Assembly: GCA_003574785.1 (NCBI GenBank)
Contig: QORU01000013.1
Location: 169,304-233,303 of the forward strand
Direction: 5' to 3'
Source: Taklimakanibacter deserti
GTDB lineage: Bacteria; Pseudomonadota; Alphaproteobacteria; Rhizobiales; Aestuariivirgaceae
DNA length: 64,000 nucleotides
Shown here: piece after piece, positions 1 through 9,195 of the stretch
Position numbering within the stretch: position 1 is the stretch's first letter
How the letters are laid out: every line of letters begins with the position of its first letter
Translations under genes and position numbers: made by a program
Notes under the pieces: generated by a model
What the model was told of the DNA's origin: nothing
Database searches by the model: none
The model's input: only the letters and a program-made list of their open reading frames with translations

Positions 1-1107
1 GAGCTTGAGGTCCTTCACGCCGGCCTCGGCGAGGAGCTTCTTCGCCCCTTCCGGGTCATAGGTGAAGCTCTTGAAATTGGGATCATAGGCATCGGTGCCG
101 GGCGACAGCATGCCATATTCGGCGCGTCCGGTGCCGCGATAGATCTCGTTGGCGAGGCCTTCGCGGTCGATAGCCATGTTGATGGCCTTGCGCACCCTGA
201 TGTCCTTCAGCGCCGGATTCTTGAAGTTGAGATGGATGAAGTTGATATAGGGCACGTTCTTGTTGGTCGTGACCACGAAGCCTTCATCCTTGAGGCGCTC
301 GATCTCGTCCCAGGGGGGCGTGGTGATCATGTGGATCTCGCCGTTCTCCAGCGCATTGATGCGGGTCGCCGGATCCTGCAGCGGACGGAAGATCACTTTG
401 TCGAGCTTGGCCTTGTTGCCCCAGTAGTCGTCATTGCGCTCGATGACGGTCTTGACGCCCTGGTCGCGCTCGACGAATTTGAACGGCCCGGTGCCGATCG
501 GATGGGCGACGATGCCCTCATTGCCGTATTTCTTCACCGCGGCCGGGCTCACCATCAGAGGCTGGCCGTAGCTCTGCAGGCCCTGGCGCAGCCATTGATA
601 GTTCGGCGCCTTGAGCGTGACGCGCACCGTCATCGGGTCGACGACCTCGACGCTCTTGATCCACTTGGTGTAGGCGATGACGAAGGCCTTCGCCTTCTTG
701 TAGAAATTGGGCGAGCTCTCGTCCCAGAAGCGTTCGAAATTGAATTTTACCGCCGCGGCGTCGAAGGGCGTGCCGTCATGGAATTTGACGCCCTCGCGCA
801 AGGTGAAGGTGTATTGCAGGCCGTCCGGCGAGATGGTCCAGGATGTGGCGAGGCCGGGAATGAGCTCGGGCGTCGGCACATCAGCCTTGGTGAGGTCTTC
901 CTTCACCAGGCCTTCGAAGATCTGATAGGTGACCTGATAGGTGCTCCAGCCGCCGGTCGCATGCGGATCGAGCGTATCGGTCTCGGCCGGCATGCCCCAG
1001 ATCAATGTCCCGCCTTGCGCGAGCGCAGCTGCAGGAGCGAGCGCGATGGCGCTGGCGGAAAGCGCCAGCGCAAAAGTGAAACGGCGAAATGTCTGGTGAA
1101 AAGACAT
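1..1107 (-). CDS. ABC transporter substrate-binding protein, peptide/nickel type (SBP family 5), 3' part outside window
   Basis: Reading leftward from an ATG at 1107 gives 369 codons with no stop, so the C-terminal part lies beyond the left edge. Residues 1-31 look like a Sec signal peptide (hydrophobic core, then an Ala-rich cleavage region ending LAQG). After it come family-5 landmarks: LIWGMPAETDTLDPH, TSWTISPDGLQYTFTLREGV followed by KFHDG, then GTGPFKFVERD and VRKAINMAIDR. This family collects di- and oligopeptides, nickel or other solutes in the periplasm and hands them to a DppBCDF-type complex; the substrate cannot be read from sequence. Permease and ATPase genes would be expected further left. 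It is not the same gene as the family-5 protein at 5763, though both belong to one superfamily. Confidence 0.88.
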   Translation of the reverse strand, partial: MSFHQTFRRFTFALALSASAIALAPAAALAQGGTLIWGMPAETDTLDPHATGGWSTYQVTYQIFEGLVKEDLTKADVPTPELIPGLATSWTISPDGLQYTFTLREGVKFHDGTPFDAAAVKFNFERFWDESSPNFYKKAKAFVIAYTKWIKSVEVVDPMTVRVTLKAPNYQWLRQGLQSYGQPLMVSPAAVKKYGNEGIVAHPIGTGPFKFVERDQGVKTVIERNDDYWGNKAKLDKVIFRPLQDPATRINALENGEIHMITTPPWDEIERLKDEGFVVTTNKNVPYINFIHLNFKNPALKDIRVRKAINMAIDREGLANEIYRGTGRAEYGMLSPGTDAYDPNFKSFTYDPEGAKKLLAEAGVKDLKL

Positions 1108-1314
1108 GGGCGATCCTCTCCTGTTGTCGCTGTTATGGACTCATGCCGAGAGGGATCTGCGGGATTGCACGCCAACCCTGTCCTGTCACCGATCCATCCC
1201 CGTAAGCTTTTTTAAAATTTATCGACGAAACGTTGGCAAATCGCCAGAAGAGTGTCAAGGCCGATTGTTGGGCAGTTGCTGCGGCTGCCGATGAAAAGCG
1301 CGTCAGAGGATGGA

Positions 1315-1839
1315 TCAGAGCGAGGCGGCGGCGCGCGCGGCCTGGTCGTAATGTCCCGACAGGGCGCGCATCTGGGCCGCGATCCGGGACAGGCTCTGCT
1401 GGTCGAGGCCGATCGTGCCGACGGAACGGACGAGGAGGGCCTCGCGGATCTCATGGTAGCGCTGGCAGGCGCGCGCCCCTGTCGCGGTCGTCGAGATGAA
1501 CTTCTCCTTGCCCTGCTTGTGGCTGGCCACCAGCTTGAGGCGCGTGAGCTTCTTGATCGCGTAGCTCACGACATGCGTGTCTTCGATGTTGAGCACAAGG
1601 CAGATATCGGCCATCCGCTTCGCCTTGTTGCGGTGATAGACCGAATGCAGGACGAGGACGTCGACGGGCGACATGTCGGGCACGCCGGCGGCCGCCATGC
1701 AGCGCACCATCCAGCGGTCGAAGGCGTGCGACACGATGATCGCCCCGAACTCGAACTCGGAAAGGGCCGGCATGGCGCCGGCGGCGAGATGGGCCGAAGA
1801 GACGATCGGGACGTTGAATTCGTGAGCTGGGTCGACCAT
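1315..1839 (-). CDS. MarR-type winged-helix transcriptional regulator (COG3492-like)
   Basis: A 174-residue protein. An open frame extends further upstream, but the ATG at 1839 is chosen because the longer version would run into the oxoprolinase gene on the other strand. Residues about 20-60 (FEFGAIIVSHAFDRWMVRC) resemble the dimerisation helices of the predicted MarR-like family COG3492. Residues 60-125 form the winged helix: SPVDVLVLHSVYH, then MADICLVLNIEDTHVVSYA and IKKLTRLKLV, with a wing containing the KEKFISTTATG segment. It probably binds a small ligand and represses its own promoter and that of the divergent 5-oxoprolinase gene 112 bp away, where there is a palindrome at 1909-1918. 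The effector is unknown. Confidence 0.8.
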   Translation of the reverse strand: MVDPAHEFNVPIVSSAHLAAGAMPALSEFEFGAIIVSHAFDRWMVRCMAAAGVPDMSPVDVLVLHSVYHRNKAKRMADICLVLNIEDTHVVSYAIKKLTRLKLVASHKQGKEKFISTTATGARACQRYHEIREALLVRSVGTIGLDQQSLSRIAAQMRALSGHYDQAARAAASL

Positions 1840-1896
1840 GGCTGATCCTTCTGGGCAATATTCCCTCTCTACGAGCAATTTTATCGGCCGTCCATA

Positions 1897-1918
1897 TTGA
1901 CATTTTATCGATATATCG
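1897..1918 (+). promoter_or_regulatory. -35 element with adjacent palindrome, candidate MarR operator
   Basis: In the AT-rich divergent region there is a perfect TTGACA at 1897-1902, followed by the perfect 10-bp palindrome CGATATATCG at 1909-1918. TATTAT at 1923-1928 could be a -10, although the 20-bp spacing is long. A palindrome inside the spacer is a typical place for a MarR-family repressor to block RNA polymerase. The site is seen directly; its use by the neighbouring regulator is inferred. Confidence 0.4.
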
Positions 1919-1951
1919 TGCCTATTATGTCCGAAAGCCCGGAGAAATGCC

Positions 1952-4900
1952 TTGTCCAAATGGGAATTCTGGATCGACCGCGGGGGAACCTTCACCGATG
2001 TGGTGGCACGCAGCCCCGAAGGGCGGGTGCTGGTCAAGAAGCTTTTGTCCGAGAATCCCGAGGCCTATCCCGATGCGGCCCTCCAGGGGATAAGGGAATT
2101 CCTGGGCGTCGCCGCGGGTGCGCCCATTCCTGCCCAGGAGATCGCGACCGTGAAAATGGGCACGACGGTCGCCACCAATGCGCTGCTCGAGCGCAAGGGC
2201 GACCGGACCGTTCTTCTGATCACCAAAGGGTTCCGCGACGCGCTCAGGATCGGCTACCAGGCGCGCCCGGATATTTTCGCGCAAGCCATCGTCAAGCCGG
2301 AACAGCTCTATGAAGCCGTCCACGAAGTCGATGAGCGCGTGCGCGCCGATGGCACGGTGGAGAGGGCGCTCGATGTCGAAGGCGCCCGCCGCGCCCTCAG
2401 CAAGGCTCATGCCGACGGCATTCGCGCCTGCGCCATCGTGTTCATGCATGGCTATCAGTATCCGGCCCATGAGAAGCAAGTGGCGGAGATCGCCAAGGAG
2501 CTGGGCTTCACCCAGATTTCCGCCTCGCACGCGGTCAATCCGCTGGTCAAGCTCGTCGGGCGCGGCGACACTACCGTCGTCGATGCCTATCTCTCGCCGA
2601 TTCTCATGCGCTATGTCGACCGCGTCGCCCAGGAGCTCGGCGGCGAGGCGAGCGGCTGCCGGCTGATGTTCATGACGTCTTCGGGAGGGCTTACCGCGGC
2701 CGAGCTGTTCCAGGGCCGCGATGCGATTCTTTCCGGCCCGGCGGGCGGCGTCGTCGGCTGCATCGAGACGGCGCGGCGCGCCGGCATCGACAAGGTGATC
2801 GGCTTCGACATGGGCGGCACCTCGACCGACGTGTCGCATTTCGCCGGCGACTATGAGCGCACCTTCGAGACCGAGGTCGCCGGCATCCGCGTCAGGGCGC
2901 CGATGATGCTGATCCATACGGTAGCCGCCGGCGGCGGCTCGATCCTGCATTTCGACGGCTCGCGCTTCACGGTGGGTCCGGACTCGGCCGGCGCCAATCC
3001 GGGCCCCGCCGCCTATCGCCGCGGCGGCCCGCTCACCGTGACCGATGCCAATGTCATGCTGGGCAAGCTCCAGCCGGAGCTCTTCCCGGCGATCTTCGGG
3101 CCGACGCATGACCAGCCGCTCGACCGGGAGGGCGTGCGCGCCAAATTCGCCGCCCTCGCCAGCGACATTGGCAAGGAGATGAGCCCTGAGCAGGTCGCCG
3201 ACGGCTTCATCCGCATCGCCGTCGAGAACATGGCGGCGGCGGTGAAGAAGATCTCGGTGCAGCGCGGCTATGACGTGACGCGCTACGCGCTGCAATGTTT
3301 CGGCGGGGCCGGGGGGCAGCATGCCTGTCTCGTCGCCGATGCGCTCGGCATCGAGACCGTCCTCATCCATCCGCATTCGGGCGTCCTCTCCGCCTATGGC
3401 ATGGGCCTCGCCGACATTCGCGCCGTGCGGCAGCGCACCTTGCATGCCCCCTTTGCAGCGGAAGGACTGTGCGCGGCGGAGAAGATGCTGGGCGAACTCG
3501 CCGAGGCGGCTCTGGCGGAGGTCCTGGCGCAGGGCGTCGCGCTGGCCGATATCGCGGTCAACCGCCAGGCGCATCTGCGCTATGCCGGCACCGACACCGC
3601 GCTCGCTGTCCCCTTCGGCACCATCGCTGCGATGACGGCTGATTTCGAGACGGCGCACAAGATCCGCTTCGGTTTCATCGACGAGACCAATGCCATCGCT
3701 TTCGATGCGCTCTTCGTCGAGGCGATCGGCGGTGGCCATGCGCTTGCGGAGGGTGAGACCGATGCGCCAGAGGCGGAAGCCGCGCCCCGGCAACGCACGC
3801 GCTTCTATTCGCAAGGCGTCCTGCAGGAGGCGGGCGTCCATTTCCGCGCCGACCTGCGGCCGGGACATGTCATTGCCGCACCCGCTCTGCTGATCGAGCC
3901 GCATCAGACCATCATCCTGGAAGAAGGCTGGGGCGCGCGGATCACGGCCAAGAACCATGTGCTGCTCGAGCGCATGACGCCCTTGCGCCGGGCCTCGCCG
4001 ACCGGAACGACGGCCGATCCGGTCCTGCTCGAGGTCTTCAACAATCTCTTCATGTCGATTGCCGAGCAGATGGGCCTGACGCTGCAGAACACCGCCTATT
4101 CGGTCAACATCAAGGAGCGGCTCGATTTCTCCTGCGCCGTCTTCGATGCCGAGGGCGCGCTCGTCGCCAATGCGCCGCATATGCCGGTGCATCTGGGCTC
4201 GATGGACATGTCGGTGAAGAGCGTGATCCAGAGCTTTGGCGGCGCCATGGCGCCGGGCGACGTTTTCGCGCTCAATGCCCCCTATAATGGCGGCACGCAT
4301 CTGCCCGACATCACGGTGGTGACGCCGGTCTTCGCCGAGACCGGCGCCTTGCAGTTTTTCGTCGCCTCGCGCGGCCATCATGCCGATGTCGGCGGCACGG
4401 CGCCGGGATCGATGTCGCCGCAAGCCCGCACCATCCAGGAGGAGGGCGTCTATATCGACAATTTCAAGCTGGTCGACCGCGGGCGGTTCCGCCAGGCCGA
4501 GCTTGAACGGCTTCTGACCAGCGGACTCTATCCGGTCCGCAATGCCGTGCAGAATGTCAACGACCTCAAGGCGCAGATCGCCGCCAATGAGCGCGGCGTC
4601 GCCGAGCTGCGCAAGATGGTCGATCATTTCGGCCTCGCCGTCGTCAATGCCTATATGGCGCATGTCCAGGACAACGCGGCCGAGAGCGTCGCCCGCGCCA
4701 TCGTCGATCTCGCCGACGGCGCCTTCACCTATGAGCTCGACCAGGGCAGCGTCATTCGCGTCCGCCTGTCGATCGACCGCGCCAGGCGCGAGGCGACCGT
4801 CGATTTCACCGGCACATCTCCCCAGCGCGACGACAATTTCAATGCGCCGACGCCGGTCGCCCGCGCCGCCGTGCTCTATGTCTTCCGCGTCCTGGTCAAC

Positions 4901-5548
4901 GCCGCCATTCCGATGAATGCCGGATGCCTGAGGCCGGTCAGGATCATCATCCCGGAAGGCACGATATTGTCGCCGAGCTTCCCGGCGGCCGTCGTCGCCG
5001 GCAATGTCGAGGTGAGCCAGGCGGTCACCAACTGCCTATTCGGCGCGCTCGGCATCATGGCGGCCTCGCAAGGCACGATGAACAATCTCACTTTCGGCAA
5101 TGACGAGCATCAATATTACGAGACGATCTGTTCCGGCGCGCCGGCAGGGCCGGGCTTCGACGGCGCCGATGCCGTCCACACCCATATGACCAATTCACGC
5201 CTCACCGACCCCGAGATCCTGGAACTGCGCTATCCGGTGCTGCTCGAGGATTTCCATATCAGGCGGAATTCGGGCGGCAAGGGACGCTGGCGGGCGGGCG
5301 ACGGCACCGAGCGCACCATCCGGTTCCTCGAAGCCATGGACTGCGCAATCCTCTCGGGCCATCGGCGCGTGCGACCGTTCGGCGTGAAGGGGGGCGATCC
5401 GGGTGAGCTCGGCGTGAACCTGGTCCGCCGGCAGGACGGCACCTGCGAGCAGCAGCCGGGCTGCTGCCAGGTGCGGCTTGAAGCGGGCGATGCGATCATG
5501 ATCCGCACGCCGACCGGCGGCGGCTACGGCGCTTCAGCGGAACGCTGA
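1952..5548 (+). CDS. oplA: 5-oxoprolinase, ATP-dependent, full-length HyuA-HyuB fusion
   Basis: A 1198-residue cytosolic enzyme expected to hydrolyse 5-oxo-L-proline (pyroglutamate) to glutamate with ATP. The length matches the fused eukaryotic/bacterial form. The N-terminal HyuA half (about 1-690) has the phosphate-1 loop IDRGGTFTD at 8-16, [37 protein letters not shown] and the phosphate-2 motif [12 protein letters not shown]. The HyuB half (about 695-1190) has the segments [28 protein letters not shown] and [15 protein letters not shown], and ends in a glycine-rich tail (RTPTGGGYG). The start is a TTG at 1952 with GGAG seven bases upstream; no in-frame ATG gives this conserved N-terminus. 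The related ATP-dependent hydantoinases cannot be excluded, but the fused length and the N-terminal [14 protein letters not shown] favour oxoprolinase. Confidence 0.92.
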   Translation: MSKWEFWIDRGGTFTDVVARSPEGRVLVKKLLSENPEAYPDAALQGIREFLGVAAGAPIPAQEIATVKMGTTVATNALLERKGDRTVLLITKGFRDALRIGYQARPDIFAQAIVKPEQLYEAVHEVDERVRADGTVERALDVEGARRALSKAHADGIRACAIVFMHGYQYPAHEKQVAEIAKELGFTQISASHAVNPLVKLVGRGDTTVVDAYLSPILMRYVDRVAQELGGEASGCRLMFMTSSGGLTAAELFQGRDAILSGPAGGVVGCIETARRAGIDKVIGFDMGGTSTDVSHFAGDYERTFETEVAGIRVRAPMMLIHTVAAGGGSILHFDGSRFTVGPDSAGANPGPAAYRRGGPLTVTDANVMLGKLQPELFPAIFGPTHDQPLDREGVRAKFAALASDIGKEMSPEQVADGFIRIAVENMAAAVKKISVQRGYDVTRYALQCFGGAGGQHACLVADALGIETVLIHPHSGVLSAYGMGLADIRAVRQRTLHAPFAAEGLCAAEKMLGELAEAALAEVLAQGVALADIAVNRQAHLRYAGTDTALAVPFGTIAAMTADFETAHKIRFGFIDETNAIAFDALFVEAIGGGHALAEGETDAPEAEAAPRQRTRFYSQGVLQEAGVHFRADLRPGHVIAAPALLIEPHQTIILEEGWGARITAKNHVLLERMTPLRRASPTGTTADPVLLEVFNNLFMSIAEQMGLTLQNTAYSVNIKERLDFSCAVFDAEGALVANAPHMPVHLGSMDMSVKSVIQSFGGAMAPGDVFALNAPYNGGTHLPDITVVTPVFAETGALQFFVASRGHHADVGGTAPGSMSPQARTIQEEGVYIDNFKLVDRGRFRQAELERLLTSGLYPVRNAVQNVNDLKAQIAANERGVAELRKMVDHFGLAVVNAYMAHVQDNAAESVARAIVDLADGAFTYELDQGSVIRVRLSIDRARREATVDFTGTSPQRDDNFNAPTPVARAAVLYVFRVLVNAAIPMNAGCLRPVRIIIPEGTILSPSFPAAVVAGNVEVSQAVTNCLFGALGIMAASQGTMNNLTFGNDEHQYYETICSGAPAGPGFDGADAVHTHMTNSRLTDPEILELRYPVLLEDFHIRRNSGGKGRWRAGDGTERTIRFLEAMDCAILSGHRRVRPFGVKGGDPGELGVNLVRRQDGTCEQQPGCCQVRLEAGDAIMIRTPTGGGYGASAER

Positions 5549-5633
5549 ACCGATCAAAACTCTTGCGACAAATTCGCGATCGATACGCGCGTGCACCAAT
5601 GCGCCGGCGGCCCGCGCGCGCTTTCGCCTTTTC

Positions 5634-5661
5634 TTGACTCGCCCCACCGCGCGGTTATTGT
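5634..5661 (+). promoter_or_regulatory. sigma-70-like promoter for the Dpp-type operon
   Basis: In the 214-bp gap after the oxoprolinase stop, TTGACT (5634-5639) and TATTGT (5656-5661) are 16 bp apart and lie about 100 bp upstream of the binding-protein gene. A small dyad, TCCGA-N4-TCGGA, sits at 5688-5701 downstream of the -10, where an operator could be. The call rests on consensus similarity only. Confidence 0.4.
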
Positions 5662-5762
5662 GCCCTTTCTAGATTAATGAACTGAAGTCCGACATTTCGG
5701 AACTGCCCCCGCCGATCGCTCGCGATTGGCCAATAGATGATAATTTCTCAGGAGGGACGACC

Positions 5763-7289
5763 ATGAAGACATCCAAGGGACTATTAGGTGCGGCGCTATC
5801 CGCTCTGGCGCTGGTGTGGTTTGCAGAAGCCGGCCATGCCGCGGCCGGCGATGAATGCGTCAAGGTGCTGGGCTATGAATGGAGCGGCGAAAAGCAGTCC
5901 ATGGACCCGGCCGACATGCATTCGGGCGATGATGCCTATCACACTTTCGCCGTCTACAACCGCCTCGTCGATATCGACGACAATTTCAACGTGCTGCCTG
6001 AACTCGCCACCGAGTGGAAGGTGTCGGATGACGGCCTCACCTGGACCTTCAAGCTCCGGGAAGGCGTCAAATTCCACAGCGGCAAGGACTTCACTTCCGC
6101 CGACGTCGTCTATTCCTTCCAGCGCCTGCTCGACGAGAAGACGGGCTCGGGCGCCAAGGCCGTTCTCGAATTCCTCGATCCCAAGGGCATCAAGGCGGTC
6201 GACAAATACACGGTGAGCTTCACGACGCCGAAGCCCGTCGTCGAGCTTCCGGTTCTCATCACCAACAAATTCACCAATATCGTGCCCGACGGCGCCAAGA
6301 AGGAGGATCTGCGGCTGAAGGAAGACGGCACCGGCCCCTTCATGCAGGAGCAGTTCGTCCCCAATAATCCGGTACGCATCCTGCGCAAGAATCCGAATTA
6401 CTGGAACAAGGGCCAGCCCAAGTCCGAATGCATCCGCATCACCGTCGCCCAGGAGCCGGTGGCGGCGGTCTCGGCGATCAAGGCGGGCCAGGTCGACCTC
6501 ATGCTGAATGTCGATCCCTCCGTGATCCCCTCGCTCAAGGATGATCCTTCGGTCCAGCTCCTCGAGACCTCGGCATCGAACTCGATGACCGTCTCCATGT
6601 GGGTCGACACCAAGCCCTTCGATGATGTGCGCGTGCGCGAAGCGCTCAAGGCCGTGGTCGACCGGCAGGCGATGGTCAACACCGTGCTTCTGGGCTTCGG
6701 CCAGGTCGGCGCCGACAATCCGGTGCCGGTGGGGGCGCCCGCCTCCTACACCAAGGAGGCGCCCAAGCAGGATTACGAGCTCGCCAAGAAGCTGCTGGCG
6801 GAAGCGGGCTACAAGGACGGGCTAAAATTCGACCTCTACACGGCCGAAGGCGTGCCCGGCATGGTGCGCATGGCGCAGGTCTATGCCGAGATGGCGAAGC
6901 CCGCCGGCATCGACATCAATGTCGTCGTCACGCCCCCCGACAGCTTCTGGGACGATGTGTGGCTGAAGAAGCCGATCGTGACCTCGGCCTGGTCGATGCG
7001 CCCGCCCGGCGAAGGCCTGGCGGTGGCCTATACGCAGAACGCCAAATGGAAGGAGACCCATTGGGAACGGCCCGATTATGACGCGCTGCTGCTCAAGGCC
7101 AACACCACCGTCGACACGGCCGAGCGCACCAAGCTCTTCCAGCAAGTGGGCGAGCTCCTGGCCAAAGAGGGCGGGCTCATCCTGCCGATGTTCGTCCATC
7201 AGGTCCTCGCCCTGCGCAAGGGCTGCGAGGGCTACACGCCGCGCGCGCAGAACTTCAATCTCAATTTCGAGGATCTGAGCTGCAAGTAG
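5763..7289 (+). CDS. ABC transporter substrate-binding protein (SBP family 5), oligopeptide type
   Basis: A 508-residue periplasmic binding protein, a normal length for the DppA/OppA family. The ATG at 5763 follows a strong AGGAGGGAC ribosome site. Residues 1-27 are a Sec signal (MKTSKGLLGAALSALALVWF, then AEAGHAAAG). Family motifs follow: SMDPADMHSGDDAYHTF, LATEWKVSDDGLTWTFKLREG, VKFHSGKDFTSADVVYSFQR, DGTGPFMQEQFVP and VREALKAVVDRQAMVN. It heads the operon with two permeases (7355, 8302) and a fused ATPase (9192). Lying just downstream of the oxoprolinase gene, it may import pyroglutamyl or other glutamyl peptides; that is inference from context. Confidence 0.92.
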   Translation: MKTSKGLLGAALSALALVWFAEAGHAAAGDECVKVLGYEWSGEKQSMDPADMHSGDDAYHTFAVYNRLVDIDDNFNVLPELATEWKVSDDGLTWTFKLREGVKFHSGKDFTSADVVYSFQRLLDEKTGSGAKAVLEFLDPKGIKAVDKYTVSFTTPKPVVELPVLITNKFTNIVPDGAKKEDLRLKEDGTGPFMQEQFVPNNPVRILRKNPNYWNKGQPKSECIRITVAQEPVAAVSAIKAGQVDLMLNVDPSVIPSLKDDPSVQLLETSASNSMTVSMWVDTKPFDDVRVREALKAVVDRQAMVNTVLLGFGQVGADNPVPVGAPASYTKEAPKQDYELAKKLLAEAGYKDGLKFDLYTAEGVPGMVRMAQVYAEMAKPAGIDINVVVTPPDSFWDDVWLKKPIVTSAWSMRPPGEGLAVAYTQNAKWKETHWERPDYDALLLKANTTVDTAERTKLFQQVGELLAKEGGLILPMFVHQVLALRKGCEGYTPRAQNFNLNFEDLSCK

Positions 7290-7304
7290 AAGACGAGGCG
7301 TATG

Positions 7305-7330
7305 CCGGATGCGCCTCCTGGCGCATCCGG
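7305..7330 (+). promoter_or_regulatory. perfect 11-bp hairpin between binding-protein and permease genes
   Basis: CCGGATGCGCC (7305-7315) and GGCGCATCCGG (7320-7330) are exact reverse complements separated by the loop TCCT. It sits 15 bp after the binding-protein stop and 24 bp before the first permease start, with no T-run. It therefore probably acts as an mRNA-stabilising or partial-attenuation stem, giving more binding protein than permease, rather than as a full terminator. Confidence 0.65.
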
Positions 7331-7354
7331 ATCTGAAAGGGGGAGCGATAGGGC

Positions 7355-8299
7355 ATGGTCACGCTGATCCTGAGGCGCATCGCGCTTTCGGTCGTGACGC
7401 TGCTCATCGTCTCGCTCGTCGTCTTTTCGATCCTCGAGATCCTGCCCGGAGACGTCGCGAGCCGCATCCTCGGCCGCGACGCGACGCCTGAGGCGCTGAC
7501 CGCCTTGCGCACCGAGCTCGGCCTCGACCGGCCGGCGGCGCTTCGCTATCTCTCCTGGCTCGGCGGCCTCCTGACCGGCGATCTCGGCAAATCGCTGGTG
7601 AGCAGCCGCTCGGTCACCGAGATACTGGCGCCGCGCATCTTCAACACGGTACTGCTGTCGCTCTACGCCTTCCTGCTCTATGTGCCCTTGACGGTCATTC
7701 CCGCCACCATCCAGGCCTTGCGGCGCGACCGTCCGGTCGATCACGCTTTATCGATCGTAACCCTCATCCTCCTGTCGATGCCGGATTTCCTGCTCGCCAC
7801 CATCCTCCTTCTGATCTTTGTCGTCGCTCTGCCGCTGCTGCCGGCGATCTCGCTGGTCGATGACTCATCGAGCGCCTTCGAATACATCACCGCCATGACG
7901 CTGCCCGCGGTGACGCTCGCCATCGTCATGGCGGTCTATGCGGTGCGCATGCTGCGCGACAACCTCATCGAGGTGCTCGATTCCGATTATATCCGGACCG
8001 CCGAGCTCAAAGGCCTTTCCGCCCGCCGCGTGCTCTTGCGCCATGCCTTGCCCAACGCACTGGTGCCGACCCTCAATGTCACCGCCCTCAATCTCGCTTA
8101 TCTCATCGGAGGCGTCGTGGTAGTGGAGAAGGTCTTCAGCTATCCGGGCTTCGGCAGCCTGCTCGTCGATTCATTGCAATTGCGCGACCTGCCGGTCATC
8201 GAGGCGACGGTGATGATCTCGGCGCTGGTCTATGTGGCGGCCAATCTCATCGCCGACATCGCGGCGATCCTGCTCAATCCCCGTTTGCGGACTGGCTGA
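7355..8299 (+). CDS. ABC transporter permease, DppB/OppB family
   Basis: A 314-residue inner-membrane protein with about six hydrophobic segments, starting with RRIALSVVTLLIVSLVVFSI. DppB hallmarks are the N-terminal LPGDVASRILG and 'ELGLDRPA' region, and the cytoplasmic EAA loop near residue 210 (YIRTAELKGLSARRVLLRH, ALPNALVP), which docks on the ATPase. It pairs with the second permease that starts three bases after its stop. It forms half of the transmembrane channel of the importer encoded at 5763-11225. Confidence 0.92.
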   Translation: MVTLILRRIALSVVTLLIVSLVVFSILEILPGDVASRILGRDATPEALTALRTELGLDRPAALRYLSWLGGLLTGDLGKSLVSSRSVTEILAPRIFNTVLLSLYAFLLYVPLTVIPATIQALRRDRPVDHALSIVTLILLSMPDFLLATILLLIFVVALPLLPAISLVDDSSSAFEYITAMTLPAVTLAIVMAVYAVRMLRDNLIEVLDSDYIRTAELKGLSARRVLLRHALPNALVPTLNVTALNLAYLIGGVVVVEKVFSYPGFGSLLVDSLQLRDLPVIEATVMISALVYVAANLIADIAAILLNPRLRTG

Positions 8300-8301
8300 C
8301 C

Positions 8302-9195
8302 ATGACGGCGCACGAAATCCCCGCTTCCGCATCTCGGCGCCAGAACCGCTGGCTCTCTCTGTGGCGCCAGACGCCGATGAGCTTCCGCATCGGCGCGGTC
8401 ATCCTCATCCTCCATCTTCTCGTTGCCGTCACCGGACCCTTCTGGGCGCCCTATGGCTATTCCCAGATGGGCGCCGGCATTCCCTTGTCCGGCGCCACCT
8501 GGCTCCATCCTTTCGGCATCGACCAGCTCGGCCGCGATGTCTTCAGCCGCGTCGTCCATGGCAGCCATATCGTCATTCTGCTGTCCTTGTCGGGAACGCT
8601 GCTCGGCCTTTTCATCGGCGCCGTCGTCGGCCTGTTCTCGGGCTATGTCGGGGGCTGGATTGATGAGGTCATCCAGCGCTTCCTCGAGGCCTTGATCAGC
8701 ATTCCCTTCCTCGTCCTGGCGCTGATCGCCATCACCGCGGCGGGCAGCGAAGCCTCCGGCAATCCGCTCCTGGTCGTGCTGGTGGTGGCGCTCGTCTATG
8801 CCCCCCGCATCGCCCGCATGGCGCGCGCCGCGGCCATCGACATCGCGACTCGCGATTTCGTCACCGTCGCGCGGCTGCGCGGCGAGAGCGCCTGGTCGGT
8901 GATGCGCCGCGAGCTTTTGCCCAACGCCTCGAGCGTCCTCCTGGTCGAATTCGCGCTGAGGGCCGGTTATGCGCCGGTCCTGATCGGTTCCTTAGGCTTC
9001 CTCGGCTTCGGCCTCAGGCCGCCGACGCCCGAATGGGGCCTCATGATCAGCGAGAACCGGGCGCTGCTCATCGTCTCGCCGGCGACCGTGCTGGGACCCG
9101 GCCTGTCGCTCGCCTCGCTCGTCGTCGGCCTCAATCTCTTCACCGAGGGACTTGCCCGCATCCTCGGCCGCACCGTGAAGCTCGGGAACCAATGA
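8302..9195 (+). CDS. ABC transporter permease, DppC/OppC family
   Basis: A 297-residue membrane protein. The N-terminal cytoplasmic stretch ends in WLSLWRQTPMSFRIG, before the first membrane segment. The family-specific HPFGIDQLGRDVFSRVVHG motif is at about residues 71-90 and the EAA loop (TVARLRGESAWSVMRRELLPN) near 190-215. The GLRPPTPEWGLMISENR segment near the C-terminus is also typical of DppC. The stop codon overlaps the ATG of the ATPase gene by four bases, which implies translational coupling. Confidence 0.92.
   Translation: MTAHEIPASASRRQNRWLSLWRQTPMSFRIGAVILILHLLVAVTGPFWAPYGYSQMGAGIPLSGATWLHPFGIDQLGRDVFSRVVHGSHIVILLSLSGTLLGLFIGAVVGLFSGYVGGWIDEVIQRFLEALISIPFLVLALIAITAAGSEASGNPLLVVLVVALVYAPRIARMARAAAIDIATRDFVTVARLRGESAWSVMRRELLPNASSVLLVEFALRAGYAPVLIGSLGFLGFGLRPPTPEWGLMISENRALLIVSPATVLGPGLSLASLVVGLNLFTEGLARILGRTVKLGNQ

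Noticed and set aside
1212..1454. Short minus-strand frame between the first two genes
   Set aside because: It overlaps the 3' end of the MarR-like gene and has Arg/Ser/Pro-rich composition without motifs; I see no gene in 1108-1314.
1925..4663. A 912-codon open frame on the minus strand opposite the 5-oxoprolinase gene
   Set aside because: It is rich in Arg/Asp/His and repetitive, with no family motif, and lies exactly opposite a clear enzyme gene. It is an antisense artefact of high GC codon use.
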